64,000 nt of DNA from Fremontodendron californicum (lineage: Eukaryota; Streptophyta; Magnoliopsida; Malvales; Malvaceae): contig JAULJL010000003.1 in the NCBI GenBank assembly GCA_030761205.1, positions 2,728,001 to 2,792,000 on the forward strand, written 5' to 3'. The notes beneath the pieces are model-generated. The model saw only the letters and a program-made list of their open reading frames with translations, ran no database searches and was not told the DNA's origin. The position numbers were made by a program, and so were the translations under genes. Below, piece by piece: positions 36,501 through 49,737 of this stretch (position 1 is its first letter; the number at the start of each line of letters is the position of its first letter).

Positions 36501-39500
36501 CAGCACAATCCTGAAAAGTTAAAAACTTCTCAGGAACCAGAGTAATAAAAAAGATTCATATCATTCAGTTGACTGTAAGAAGGCATAAACAAAATCTAAA
36601 AAACAAAACAGGAATTCAAAAAAGGACAATGGGGTGAAGGAATCAATACTTGCAGAATAAGAGTGCCAATGGTGACTTGGCCGTGAAGCATATTGGTAGA
36701 ATTCTTCTCCATCAAAAATTTAAGCACCTAAAATAGAAAAACAACATTAAAAACCAAAAATACTAAACAAAGATAAAGGTCTCTACAAGGAGTGTGAAGG
36801 TGTCTAGACTCATGTGTGACGTGTATCCATATGTGTGCAAGTATGAATGTGTGTAGGTGTTGTAGGTTTCTCTGAAAGATTTGCACTAAACTTTACCACA
36901 GCTGTTGAAGACATTGAAAGGAATACACCAACAAATACACCCTCTGAAAGTCTACCGCCACATAACTGCAAACAGCATCCAATTAAAACTGCAGGATTCA
37001 GAATTAGAATTGTGGTATAACATGGTCTATAATAACAAGAAATATAAGAAAGAAAACATGTTTTCACCGAAGCATGTACCTTAACCATATTCAGCTAAAG
37101 CATATCATAAAAACAAAAGCAAACCAAAAATCGGATTTGAAGTCAAGAAGCAGGAAATATTTAAGTTTTGAACAGCATAGCAACAAAAAAACCTCTTTAT
37201 GATCCAGATATAATGTGAATGATGCTAACTCACTATAGATGCAATTTCTTTCCCTTTTGATTAATTTAAATGTAACTTGTGAAACCTCAGTGACATTAAA
37301 TATAAGTTGTGCAACCTCAGTGAGCTCAGATTCAGGTGAAGGTGGAGACATCATTTAATAAGGATTAACTAACCAAAACCTACATAAGACTTTGTGTCAA
37401 GATTAATAGACATACTGAGGCTGTAATTCCACAGAGGCACATAAATAGAACTATCTGGAGTAGCCCTCCTAGGACAGCAACTGCTCGAACAACTCGAAGC
37501 TTCAAAATAAGAAGGATGAAGTTAGAGGCATGATATGAAGATTGTTGTAAGACCAGTATCACACAAAATACAAAAGAAAAGGTTCAGAAGCATAATCCAA
37601 CCTTCGCAATGGAGAACTCTAGGCCCAATGCAAAAAGAAGAAAAATCACACCAAATTGAGCTACTGTTTCAACCTGCATGATTCACATGAAAAAGAAAAT
37701 ATAAGCTATTAAAATTAAGACAGTAGCATTTACGAATACACCAATAAACATGTTAGAATGAAACAGCCTGCCATGGATTAGGATCACAACCCTAGCAAAT
37801 AATTTGTACAGAAACATCAGATGTCCCAGTCATCCCCAAGAAATACTAGACAATTCAATTTCAGTTGCTAACAATGGTACAACAGAGTCTAATCACACAA
37901 TATTACTTACTGGCACTTAAAAACATTGCCTCTATGTTTATTTTTAATTATTACCCTAGTTTGATAGAGGCACCAACTAACAATTGTAATATAATATGGT
38001 CATTAAATTTATTTATTTTTAAAGTAAAAAAGACATAGACAAGCTTCACAAGAACAGGTCAATAAGAGCTGCAAATTGTTTAGGCTTCAGATGAACTCTA
38101 AAAATATCATAATAACTAACATTAATTGAGATGAAGAAATGCAAAATGAAACAACACTGGTTTTTCATAATAAGGGCTCCATATGCAAGAGTGAACTGTG
38201 ACATTATGATCAAGAAACCATCATACAGAGCAGTTACAGAGGATTCAATAAATAAGCCATCAATGTTGATAGTAAAATTTTAATGAAATATACAACATAC
38301 TTGCACCATTTCACTGACAAAGTTAAAACCCCCGGGTCCAATTAGAGATCCTGCCAACAAATATCCAGTAATCACCTGTATAATATGTAACAATAAAATA
38401 TATAGGAAATTAGTAATCCAAGACACTCTGGTAGGACCTAACATTGAAGTCAAAGATTAGCTAAGCTTATATCAATACAATCAGACCGGTTGTCCAGCAC
38501 AAGCAAATGCAATGCCACCACAAGTTGCAGACACGATGACAACTACCAAATCTGATATCAGTCTACAGAGCATAAGCAAAAAAGTTTAGATCAGCTTATT
38601 AGTTGAATGTAAAAAGCAACTTCGATGAAACTGAAGATAATAAAAATTTTACCTTAAGTCTAGTTGTAACACTGGATATTTTGATTTAAAATTAGATATA
38701 ATGAAGACATTGTCCTGAAAATAAACCAGCATCTCAGACTTGTAAATATGGAAATATATCTCGACATGAAGTTTTAAGTGAACCAATCTAACCTTTCGAT
38801 CTATCAACATAGGTGTATCTTCAGCTCTGTTATCATTCTCTAGGTTGAAAACGTCATGGAGTTGAAATGATCTAAAAGGAGGTTGCAAAAGGTGTGAGGG
38901 AACTACATGTTTCTAAGTAGTTATAAAGAAGATATGGTATGAAAATCGTTCAATTTTTTTTTTATCATCAAAATAGAAAATTACATTCTTCTTACTTCTG
39001 TTAACAGCGAAAGTAATCAGAACTCAAAAGCTACAAATAAACCTACTAATTAATAAGGAGAAGCACATACTTTTCCTCTTTTGTATCATTTTTCTTTGGC
39101 TTAACTCTGGCTACGGTTTCCAAAACAGCCTGATCAACATACACATATGAAAGAAAATAAGTTAGCAAGTTCTTCAAGCTGAAAAGTTTTCAAAAGAATA
39201 AGTACTACCAACCTGCTGTTCTGCTACACTGTTGTTGAAACCTCCAGCATCATCACTTACTGCCAACAATAAAAAGAAAACGGTGATAAAAAGTCGGAAA
39301 TAGAATTTCCTTTGGATTTATATTCTTATGAAAGATAAGGAAACAATGGCAGCCAACGACTCCAAAATGAAATTTTGAGCCAGACATTTTTGGAAACCTT
39401 TCAAACCTTGATTTTTTTTTTCTTTACCGTTGAATTATCCACCGCAAATCATGAGGAATTTATACTATAATTGAAACTTATAATTTAAAGTAAAAAACAT

Positions 39501-40043
39501 AAAACTAATAGCAAATCTATTTCCAGGAGTCTACGCAAATGCACTCTCATTAAATCTTTAAGATCTTATAAACCATGCATTGATAACAATAATCATAACC
39601 TAACAACAGATCGCGCTCAAAAATCTTAGAAAAGAGCAAGAATTAATTGATACAGTATATAAAGAACTAGCAAATTTGAAGTAAACAAGTATAATTAAGT
39701 TCAATAGGTTATCAGTAAGGTTTTGATGCATGGATTTTAAAGTCTAAACCCTAATCTAAGCAAAATCTTAGAGAAAAAGAAGAGTACCTTCGTTTTGTTC
39801 GTTCTCAGTGAACTCCTTCTCGAGGGCACGATCTATGATAGCAGCAAAGGTACCGTCCTTCGGTTTGGTCATCGAGGAAGCATTTGCAACGGTGGCGTTT
39901 GCGGCGTCTTCGTCGAAGCGATCCGACTCAGCGAGTTGTTGTTGTTGTTGTTGTTGTTGAGCGAGTGAAAACGAAGCCAAACAAAAAAGAGCAACGAAGC
40001 AGAAAGTAATAAGGTCATAGGAGGAGTCTGATCTTCTCAACAT
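33565..40043 (-). CDS. KEA: K+ efflux antiporter, KEA4/5/6 type, 20 exons
   Basis: Minus-strand exons (high to low): 39788-40043, 39213-39259, 39071-39129, 38793-38871, 38653-38714, 38487-38562, 38301-38375, 37602-37673, 37416-37499, 36897-36965, 36650-36727, 36422-36510, 35850-35946, 35663-35716, 34939-35034, 34273-34461, 34117-34194, 33945-33989, 33725-33820 and 33565-33648. All are GT-AG and phase-consistent, giving 594 residues. The N terminus has a signal-like hydrophobic stretch (DLITFCFVALFCLASFSLAQ) and a run of eight Gln. The CPA2 exchanger domain follows: VITGYLLAGSLIGPGG, LLFALGLEFS, VFVGVFLSMSSTAV, LELGSFAAGVMIS, IRNFFAALFLASIGMLI, LAQIGEFAFVLLSRA. There is no C-terminal TrkA-N/KTN domain, which separates KEA4-6 from KEA1-3. 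In Arabidopsis this group acts in Golgi/TGN/prevacuolar compartments, exchanging K+ for H+. Which of the three it matches best is not decided. Confidence 0.94.
39939..39962 (-). repeat. (CAA)n microsatellite encoding polyglutamine
   Basis: TTG repeats on the plus strand encode eight Gln just after the predicted signal sequence of the KEA protein. Confidence 0.85.
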
Positions 40044-41635
40044 TTGGAACGACGCCCGGCGCAGGTTAAGAGCCTTCTCTTTTGCTGCTAACTAATGCAA
40101 ATAGAGAAGGAGAAAGAGAGATCTCCTTTGAGAGCAAGTTGGAAAGAGAGACGAAAAGATGAGAGATAAATTGAAAAAGACGGGCAATAAAATTTTTAGA
40201 GAGAAAGACAGGCACAATGGTAGATGTAATGAAAATAGAAGAGAAAAAAGAAAGACTGAAAAGAAAAGTGAAAGAGAGAGTGGTAAGTACAAAAGCAGAA
40301 TTCGGGTCCGGACTCGGGAGTCAACTTGTCGTCATTAATTAAGGCTACAAAGATTATGGGGTAAATAATTAAATATTATATTATATGAATTTATATTTGA
40401 TGCATATAAATTTATACATTAAATCAGATAATATTAACTTATTAAAAATAAAATTATTTATATTTATTTATAAATTTTTTTAATGAACTGACATCATCCG
40501 ATTCATTAACAGCGTTCAGATAATATATAAAGTATCCATACATCAAATATAAACTCATATTATATTGTTTCAATAATTTTCTTTTTTTCTTATTTTAGGA
40601 TTTTGCTCAACGTTAAAACATCAAGATTTTTTTTTTTTTTAAATATAAATTTATGGCTAATTATTGTTAATTAATTAATAAAAAATTAATTTTTTTATCA
40701 AATTTTTTAGATTTTACAAGTTTAATGACACATATTTTTTTAAATATATGATAAATTTTTAATTTCGTTTATAAAATTAAAAAAAAATATCATCATTAAC
40801 GTATAAAAAACGAAGTCATTAATGAAAGGATAAACTAATTAGAAGAGGGTTAGTTACAGAAACAAACTAATCAAGTGAAAATTTTGGATTTGCCAACGCT
40901 TGTAGAACAAAGCTTTTGCCGTACATTTGATCTTGATCAAATTATCTATATACAATAATATTAAAGTAGTCCCTTCAATTGTACAAGCAATTGAAGGGCA
41001 ATTGATTTTATTTGCTTGTTATCTCATAAAATTAAACTATTTTAATTTGATGAAACTTTAAACTAAAAAAAAATCCAAAATGAATAAACCAGTTTCAATC
41101 TGACGGCACATTTGATGCAGCCATAAAACCTTGGACCGACCAACATTTTTTAGTACAGCTCTCATCTCATCTCCCTTGTCTGTTGGAGGTAAGACACGGG
41201 GTTCAGAAACAGCAAATATGTGAGAAAACACGGACGCTGGCGGATAGCTGCAGGCAAATGGACCGCCCTGTAAAATGAGCTATTCTACATCTTTCTAAAC
41301 ATTACAAGCTTTTTACTTATGATACAAGTTTCTTTATTTATCACTTATTCAGTAACCTAAGGGACAAGGAAGACTAGTAGGGGCAAAGCTAATATCAAGA
41401 TACTGTCTCGCAAATGATGTAAAATTATAAACATTTCAACCCTTCTATAATCTAACCAATCTTTGGGTCATAGCCATTCATACTCAGACGCAACTGAATG
41501 GTTAAATACTCAGCCTTGTTGCTTGCTTATATCGTAAAGATCACTTCCAGTTACAAACTCATACAGAACCCAGAATTCATGCCTTGAAATTCTTCAGAGG
41601 AACTGGCCTTTGTCAGCAAAGGGGCCCTTATGTCA
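40044..41635. other. KEA leader/promoter and downstream flank of the HDA2-like locus
   Basis: 40090-40290 is rich in GAGA-type purines, probably the KEA 5' leader. 40340-40860 is AT-rich. 40900-41635 has more ordinary composition and would include the 3' region of the minus-strand HDA2-like locus. No separate gene was recognised. Confidence 0.45.
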
Positions 41636-44600
41636 TTATCTTCTTCCTCGGCGAATGGCCATATCTATCAAGCCTTTCTTTGAGAGGTTTATTATAGAAT
41701 CTGCTATGACTCTGGCACTGGTTTTCATATAACCACCTGAAACAAGAAAAAGTAAAATGAAAGTTTGTTAGGATGGATTCTTCAAGAAGCTCAAAGAAAA
41801 TATGCCATGTCTATCCTATATGAATCATCTCAGGTTGTGGATTATGCTCAAACCTAGCTTCATCCACATTCTTGTGGATATAAGGTGGAAAATATATAAA
41901 CAATTCTTTCTATTTTTGTTCCGCACTAAAACAAGGAATAAGCAGGAGAACTATATCTTGGCAGCTGCAAAAAGGAGCAACATCAATCACTGAGCGAAAC
42001 AAAAATTATGTCTTGCTTAACCTAAAGAGGGCTGAGGTTCAAGCCTAGTTGGCTTCTGCAACATAAGCGTGGAGGAAAAAGAAATTGTCAATCATAGAAA
42101 AAGCAGAATCTTCTGCAAGGCATTTATAGGCCATTTAATGTGGCCATCCAGAAAAGGAATGAGTAATATTAGGGATCAATATTTTTCTTTAATTAGTGAT
42201 TTCTTCATACCATGTGTCCAGCAAGATGAAATGCTAGAGGAACTGATATCTGGAAACATGAATGATAGAATATGTACTGAAGAAGAATATAATCGACAAG
42301 CTTACAAGGCAAGGCAGAGGATCAGAATCAATAGATGGTTTTCTGCTGAATAGAGTCATAAGTTTCCACAAAATCACAGGTGATATAGATTGTAGACAAA
42401 GGAAGTCTCAAATCTCTTTCTTGTTGTGCATGCTTATACGCCTATTTGTTGTCTGCACTCTGCATACAAGCAAAATATAAAGGTTGGAAGACAGAACCTG
42501 AAGTGACCATGACAAGAGGGATGTTTCTCTCACGAGCAAACCTGAAGACCTTCTCATCTCTTTGGACTACCCCATCTGGACTAATCTGAAAATTGAAGGC
42601 GCCCAAATAGCCATAATGAAAACTCACTACTATTAATGATGCGGAGATGCACTATCCGACAAACAGATATATTTTGAAAACAAAAATGTTATGTGTATTT
42701 TATTGAATGCCCCAAAAATTAAAGGGGTGGACAAATGAACTGTCTTAAACACCCCTCTTGGTTGTATTCATCTCTAACTTCTAAACAGTTCTTCTTCCTT
42801 TTTCTATGTGTCATTCCATCCATTCACTGCATGCACGTACTCCAGATTCTACCAATCAGCCCATAAAGAATCATATCCCCAAAATCTTACAGGATCTTTC
42901 TACAATTAAACTAACATTTGAGATTTACAAATTTTCCCTCGAGTTTTATATGATAATCTTACAAGTTACAACCCCCATGGCTACTTATCTACTGCCTTTT
43001 GAATCAGAAGTAGTTATTGAACTGAATGCACTATAAATGAAGGCTTTTCTTTCACAGCTTAGTGGAATAGAAAGAACCAGCTTCTAATGGTCTGAAGATG
43101 CATCATCATCAATGCAGCTCTCGTTCAGTTTAACTATAAGATGGCAAATGAAGCTTTGTAGAGTTCATAGGGCGAGTACTACAAAATTTTATGAATCAGC
43201 ATGACCGTGTTCACATAATATGAGATAAAACAGGGATGTGTTCCTTCCACTGGCTTCCTTCTTTCTGTATGATACTTTAGGCTGCTTTCCCAGCCTATCA
43301 TCAGAAAGACAATTCTCCACAGAAAGTTAAGGTGACTTGGTAAATCAGAGACAATCAAATCATATGAGGATCTCATTTTACTTATCAGAAAAGAGGAAAA
43401 AAAACTGGACAAAAAGAATAAGAAAGCACAAAAATTAAGCAAATGGATCCAATGATGAATTTACCTTTAATCCACCCAGTGGATCTCCATCAAGGATATC
43501 GGTGCCAGCATTGTAAACAACCAACTCGGGCAAAATTAGCCCTAGCTACCTAACATTCACAACCAATAACTAAAATGTAGTAATAGCATAAGAATAACTT
43601 TTTACTACACTATTTATAACATAAATTAGTTAAAAATAAAAATGCAAAGCAAGAGATGAAGTACAAGTTGGCAAAAGTGCTGACGAAATCATGTCTGAAT
43701 GCACCATAGTTAAAGCATCATGCATTCTGTCAACAATAAATAAAAGAATAGATGCAGAGACACAGTAAAAGCATTAAATGCATTTCAAAAAGTATGACAT
43801 TAAAAAATAAAATGATATAAAGTTAAAACCAAGAAACTTGTAAACTGTCACATAATGGAACGAATTGTTAGATAGAAGGCATCGGACAATGATGTATAAG
43901 TGTCACCAGATCAACTAACAGCTTATACGGACATCAGAATTGAGAAAAGAAAAGATCCAGCAAAAAACAGGACAGAAGCATGTTGAAGATAGCTGAAAGA
44001 AATCTATACCTCAAGTGCTTTATCTAATTCCTTCAAGTACTCATCAGTTGTTGTCCCAGTCTGTTCATGAACGGGAATATTAAATCAGCTAAAGACCTAA
44101 CCAGCAATAAAAAACTTCATTAATAAGATGCCAGAGGCTCACCACTACTTCAACCTTCTGCTTAATATAGCTTCTAGCTGTCATATCCTGAAAAAATGGA
44201 TTAAGGAAAGAAAATAAAACTAAAAAGTGAGGTGCCTTGTCCTCCTATATTGATATTTCAAGAGGTGAAAGCCAAAAGTCATTGCATTGAGCAAAAAATA
44301 ACAGTTACAATGACAAAACAAATTATTGTCTAGGAAAAGGCTGTACACAGATTCAACTAGAGAAGATGCAGTACAAATGTAGATAGCAGGCACTTACAAA
44401 TGGGTATATTTCAGGGTTGTACATATCCATAATATATACACGCCCTGTCAGTTTAAAGTTTAAACACAATCATTGAAATTCCAAAATGACATCAAGTTAA
44501 AGCACTATGAGGAAAATAAGTATCCTTGCCATCATCAGCAAAATCCATTTCATGACCATTTCCTTGATGGGCATCTAGATCAATTATCATCACCCTGAAA

Positions 44601-46239
44601 AAAAATATTGTAAAGTATAAGGAAAATAACCCATTCTTAAAAGATAATTGTCAACTTAGGAGTTGAGATTAGGATGCCACATAAGGTTGTAAGGACTGCA
44701 CTTATTACTTTTAAGCTTGAAGTTCTATTACCTTGATATATTTAACCGAACAAAAGCAAAATGAATGCAAAGAGAAATGTCTGCATATGCACAAAATCCA
44801 CCCCCCTTCCACTACAATGATGAAACCGTCCTCCAACATCGATAGCCCATCCTCGCTCCTTCGCGAGCTTAGCTGCCAGAATAGTTCCACCCACCAGTAG
44901 TAATATGATCAGAATAATCCTAGTCTCAAAGAAAATTCAAACTCCATTCTAAAAAAGAAAATGGTGTAATTAGCTCCAAGACAGATGATGACTTCGCCTG
45001 CCTTCGGAACAGATAAAGAACTTTCATCTGAACAAGCCAATTGGGTAATATTGCTATAAGAGGAACCTACACAGCACACAATTTTGAATCAATCTAGAAG
45101 TATAATAACATCATCGGTCAAAATCATCAAACTATAACAGACACAGCCAGTAAAATATTTAATTGGGCATACACAAGCATCTCATGAACCCAAAATCGTA
45201 ATAAACGAAAACCAAGTAATCATGCTATTTTTTTCTGGATAATCCCATTTTTAAGCATAGTCATACAAACACACGATAATTGCAACGAAATAAATAAACT
45301 CCAAGAAAGCAAAAACTAACTGCGTACACAAAATTATTGCATAAGGAAATACTAAAAAGTACCTCAGCTATCGTGGCAACATTCACACTGATCTTCAGGC
45401 TATTCAGGTATGCTTCTGTATGCACCTAAGAAAGATTATCGAAAAAATCAAGCATAACTACAGAAAGATACCTCATTAACTAAAATTTTATTCATTAACT
45501 ATGATTTTCCTTTTTCCTCAAAATGCATGCAGCATCAGTGCTTATAAACAACGAGAGGGGAAAAAATACAATTCCCACGAGAAGATCATCCGTTGAAGCT
45601 TCAAATGGCTCAACAATAGAGTTTTTGTCCAGGTAACCTTCCGAAATCAGGAACCGGCATATTTGGGGCCCCATTTTGAAGAATCAAACGGATGCCTACA
45701 TCAATCTCAAGTAACTAACTTATTTTTAAAACTAGCTGAATAACTGAATAAAAAGAAAATTAAACATAAAGTTTTTTTATCAGAAAATAAACATAAAATT
45801 ACTTAAAAGCAATGAAAATTCATTTTCAAATTCAAATTATCTTACAGTTTCTCGATTCCAAGGAAACTGATATCGTAATAAGACCAGTTGATAATAGGAA
45901 GTTGTTAATTTTTTTTAGTTAAGAGTTCAAAAATTCTAGTTAGAAAACAAATACTGTAACTATATACATGAAAAAAAAATGCAAATGTAAAATTATTAGC
46001 AAAATAAATGTTACCTTGGAGGGAATTACATGGAGATAGAGCTTGGTAGAGTTAATTCGTCTACGGCGGAGAGTATCGGCGTCGGTTTTGGAAGCGGGAG
46101 AAGAAGACGAATACATTGAAAGGAAGCGAATGCAGCGATACAAAATGAAAGGAGTGGCAAATGTGAGGAACAAATATAACGTTGATTTGCAGAGATTCCG
46201 AGTTGACTCGGTTGTCTTTGGTATGACTCGGATCTTCAT
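41636..46239 (-). pseudogene. HDA2: HDA2-like class IV histone deacetylase, decayed multi-exon copy
   Basis: Exon-sized matches to plant HDA2 occur in order on the minus strand: 46015-46239 (ends TLRRRRINSTKLYLHVIPSK), about 45846-45903 (YDISFLGIEK), 45576-45695 (HPFDSSKWG, then ISEGYLDKNSIVEPFEAS), about 45363-45428 (VHTEAYLNSLKISVNVATIA), about 45007-45067 (NWLVQMKVLYLF), 44732 to about 44915 (GGTILAAKLAKERGWAIDVG, YADISLCIHFAFVRLNIS), about 44527-44597 (IIDLDAHQGNGHE), 44406-44450 (MDMYNPEIYP), about 44143-44190, 44010-44060 (TTTDEYLKELDKALE), about 43465-43555 (ELVVYNAGTDILDGDPLGG), about 42499-42590 (RDEKVFRFARERNIPLVM) and 41636 to about 41733 (SARVIADSIINLSKKGLI). Damage: +2 nt after SKWG, -5 nt after FHHCS, -2 nt before PELVVY, and missing AG or GT at several junctions. 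Introns are retained, so it is not a processed copy. HDA2 is a Zn-dependent lysine deacetylase; activity here is unlikely unless the indels are assembly errors. Confidence 0.8.
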
Positions 46240-46378
46240 GTGAGAGTGAGAACAAACCAAAAGCCGTCGCGTTGGTTTCAAGCTTTTTTGAAATTCGATT
46301 TGGTGTAAGGTAGAAACTAGAAAGGCGTAGTTGGAAATTGGACTAAAGAAAGCTTTATCTTTTTTTTAATGGTTTGGA

Positions 46379-48084
46379 TAAAGGTGACGTGGAGTACAGG
46401 GCCGAATTCGAGAATCCGTCCGAACCTATTCGATATCGAACCCTATCTGATTCAAATTGATTAAAAAAAGTCAAAAGTCTGAATTCAAAAAAAGTTAAAC
46501 CCGATAAAATCCAAATCCAAAAAATTTGAAGCCGAGAAAATTCAAATCCGAACAAATTCGAAGCCCGAATCCGCTACGATCCGAGCTCGAAATCGATCTG
46601 ATCCAGAAATCGATAAAAAACCGAATTTATAATTGAAAAAAATTCATTAAACAATAATTTTATGATTTTATTTAAAATAAATATATATATATATGATAAC
46701 AATTTTAAATAAAAAACAATAATTTGTAAAAGTATATTTATAATTATTATACAGTTATATTAATAATGTATTCTTAACAAAAATAATTAATAATATATCT
46801 TTAAATTGGATTTAACTTGAAACACATTAATTATAAATAGCAAATATCTTTTAATATTGTCTTTATTATATTTACAATAATTAAACATAAAAAAATAACA
46901 AATAATATTATTAATTTGACATTTGATTATATTATAAATAATCATTTACAATATATTATTATACTTATTTCACATTTAAATATAAATTTTAATATAATAA
47001 TAATTCAAATATACAAAAATATCATATTATTTCAACATATAATTGAACTTCATCTTCATGTTTACTTATTCCACATTTAAATCTAAATTTTATAAAATTT
47101 TATTTAGTTGAATTGATTTATTAATATTTATTTTGATTGAATTGATTTATTAATATTTATTAAAAAATAAATTAATTATTAATATTAAATTAAAATATAA
47201 TATAATATAATTTATAGGTATATAATATTACTAATAATTTTAATACAATTAATTTAAATATCTTATTTTTTAAACAAACTAAAATTAATATATTATTATT
47301 AACTTTATATTAAATAATTGTAAATATTATGATTTGTTGAACTAAGTGACTAAACTTAACCACTGGTTAAAAGTAAAAAATCATTTATATAAATATTTAG
47401 TGAGTTTTATTTATAACTTGTTTCATTATAATGATTTTTTTTTTTAAAATGTAGCCCAATGATTTTTTATTATTACTTTTTATAGTGTTATTTTTTATAT
47501 TTATTTTAGCTCACTTATAAAATAAAATAAAAATCTGATATAATTATTAATTATATCTATATTCATTTTTCAATACTAAATAACATTAAAAAAATACAAG
47601 TATATAATCATTATAAAATAATAATAAATATCAAAACATATAAATTATTTTTTATTCATATCGAACTTATATATTTAACTTTTATTTGAACTTAAAAGAT
47701 ATTGTACCAAAAATAATGGACAATATTCAAAAACAAATATTGATACTCAATGTATAACTATAAATAAAATTATTTTATATTTTTATTATTTTTGTCACTA
47801 TGTAAAAAGTAAAATTAATTATTACATTCAAAATAAAATAAAAAAATATTTATAACTTATAAAATTTCAAAATTATTTGAAACTGTCTAAGCCGGCCCGA
47901 ACTCAAACCGATCCTAATCCGAAATAATATGAATCCGAAAAAGTCTGTATCTGAAATTATCCAAACCCGAAAAAGTTCGAATCTGAAATTATCCAAATCT
48001 AAAAATATATGATCTCGAAATGAATTCGAATCCAAAATAAATCGAATCCGATAAAAGCCTGAACTAGCCCGTTTGCCACCTTTA
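46379..48084. mobile_element. hAT-like element with CCGAATCC-type subterminal repeats (degenerate)
   Basis: The left end near TAAAGGTGACGTGGAG and the right end, on the minus strand TTAAAGGTGGCAAACGGG, share a TAAAGGTGRC terminus. AAATCCGAA-type units occupy both ends (46400-46615 and 47880-48070) around a 1.2-kb very AT-rich core. No convincing 8-bp duplication was found. The core shows no ORF. Confidence 0.45.
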
Positions 48085-48402
48085 AGTTGAGGTATTATCA
48101 TGGAAAACCCATGAAGTTAACAAAATTTTGTTAGAGTTATTAATAAATATATATATATATTAACAAGTGTATTTAAGATATTATTTAAAATTAATTAATA
48201 TATTATTTATAATAATAATATTATATTAATTGTAAAAGTTGATAACTTTATTCATTATTTTTAATATATTGAATAAAAATATTATCACATATAATAACAT
48301 AAAAAAATATTTTTAAGACACTTTTTAACAAAATACTTTAAAAAATCAATTAATAAAAAAAATTGAATGACAATTCTCATTCAATTAGCCCTTAATTAAA
48401 AT

Positions 48403-49729
48403 TAGAGGTGGCAAAATGAACCTGAACCTGAACCTGAAAACCAGCCCAGAAAAATCCGAACCCAAACCCGTCCAAACCCGATTTGATCAAAAAGTCAAAA
48501 ACTCGAACCCGAAAAAATCCGAACCCGAAATGGCCATAGCCCGAACCCGAAATTACCCGAACCAGAAAAAATCCGAACCCGAAAATACCCGAACCCGAGC
48601 CCAACCCAAACCCGAATTTAATACTAAAAATAAAAATTATCAAATTTTAATTAAATAATTTTTTTATAAGGCAATAACATTTTTTTTATCAATTTTATTC
48701 TAATATATTTTTTAATAATTTAATTTAATTAAAATTTAATTTAATTTAATTTAATTTATATTATATATATGATAAAATAATAATTTTATCAAAAATACAA
48801 TTATATTTTGTGCTTATAACTTTAATGTCCTATATCTTGATGAATCCACTATCTAAAAATTCTAAACTCATGAAAATTTTAGAAATGTAAATTTTTTTGA
48901 CATAAATTATTACTTGCCATTTATTTATGTTCTTTTAAGAGCACCCTTATAATAGTATAATAGTATTTTATATATATTAAAATTAATTAATAGCAATTCA
49001 TTCATTTTAACTTATCTCTAGTATAATAGTATTTCTTATATTAGAAAATAGATAAGACTATTTAAAAAAAAAAATGCGTTGCTCTTTGCAACATATATAT
49101 AGTTTTCTTAGGCATATTATTAAATTAAGTCATCAACACCATATTCACTTGCCCAAGCTCGGATCGATCCGAAATATAGGCCTCAAATTCTGCCAAAACC
49201 CGCCCATATTTGTAAATGGATAGTCCAAGTCTGTTTAGACCTCAAAGTTGAATCCAAAGGTTCGTCTCTAAAAATCTCTTATTTTGTAGTGAATATAAAT
49301 TATAATGTATTTACATGTTGAAATTTGAGTTTATCAAATAAATTATTTTAAATATTAATATGATTAATTTATAATATATCATATTTTTATAATAAATTAT
49401 TTTAAAAATTAATTTTATATTTTTTTGGTGCTAACAAATATTGATTTTAATAAATAAATATAATTAAAAATATCATATTATAATAAAAGATTATTTTTAA
49501 AAATAATAATAAAATATTTTTTAAAAGTAAATATTTAAATTATGTAAAATAATTACATCTAACATAAAATAAAAATGATGTAAAACAAATCCGAACCCGA
49601 ACCCGAATCCGAACCTGACTGGGCCCGAAACCGATTGAGTCCGAACCCGAATGAGACCGAACCCAAATGAATCCAAACCCGAATAAACCCGACCGAAATC
49701 CGTCCAAACTCGTCCAATTGTCACCTCTG
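48403..49729. mobile_element. hAT-type non-autonomous element with GAACCC repeats, 8-bp TSD
   Basis: The left terminus is TAGAGGTGGCAAAATG. The right terminus on the minus strand is CAGAGGTGACAATTGG. The flanks ATTAAAAT (48395-48402) and ATTAAAAC (49730-49737) agree at seven of eight bases, as expected for a hAT duplication. The ends consist of GAACCCGAACCCGAA-type units (48416-48615 and 49588-49705) around an AT-rich core of about 970 bp. Frames through the repeats (GFGFGFG-like) are artefacts. Confidence 0.7.
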
Positions 49730-49737
49730 ATTAAAAC

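Noticed and set aside
42069..42353. 94-codon plus-strand ORF inside the HDA2-like locus
   Set aside because: Lies in an intron between recognised HDA2 exons on the other strand and matches no family I know.
48392..48658. GFGFGSG-like and PNPN-like ORFs on both strands
   Set aside because: Translations of the GAACCC units of the hAT-like element.
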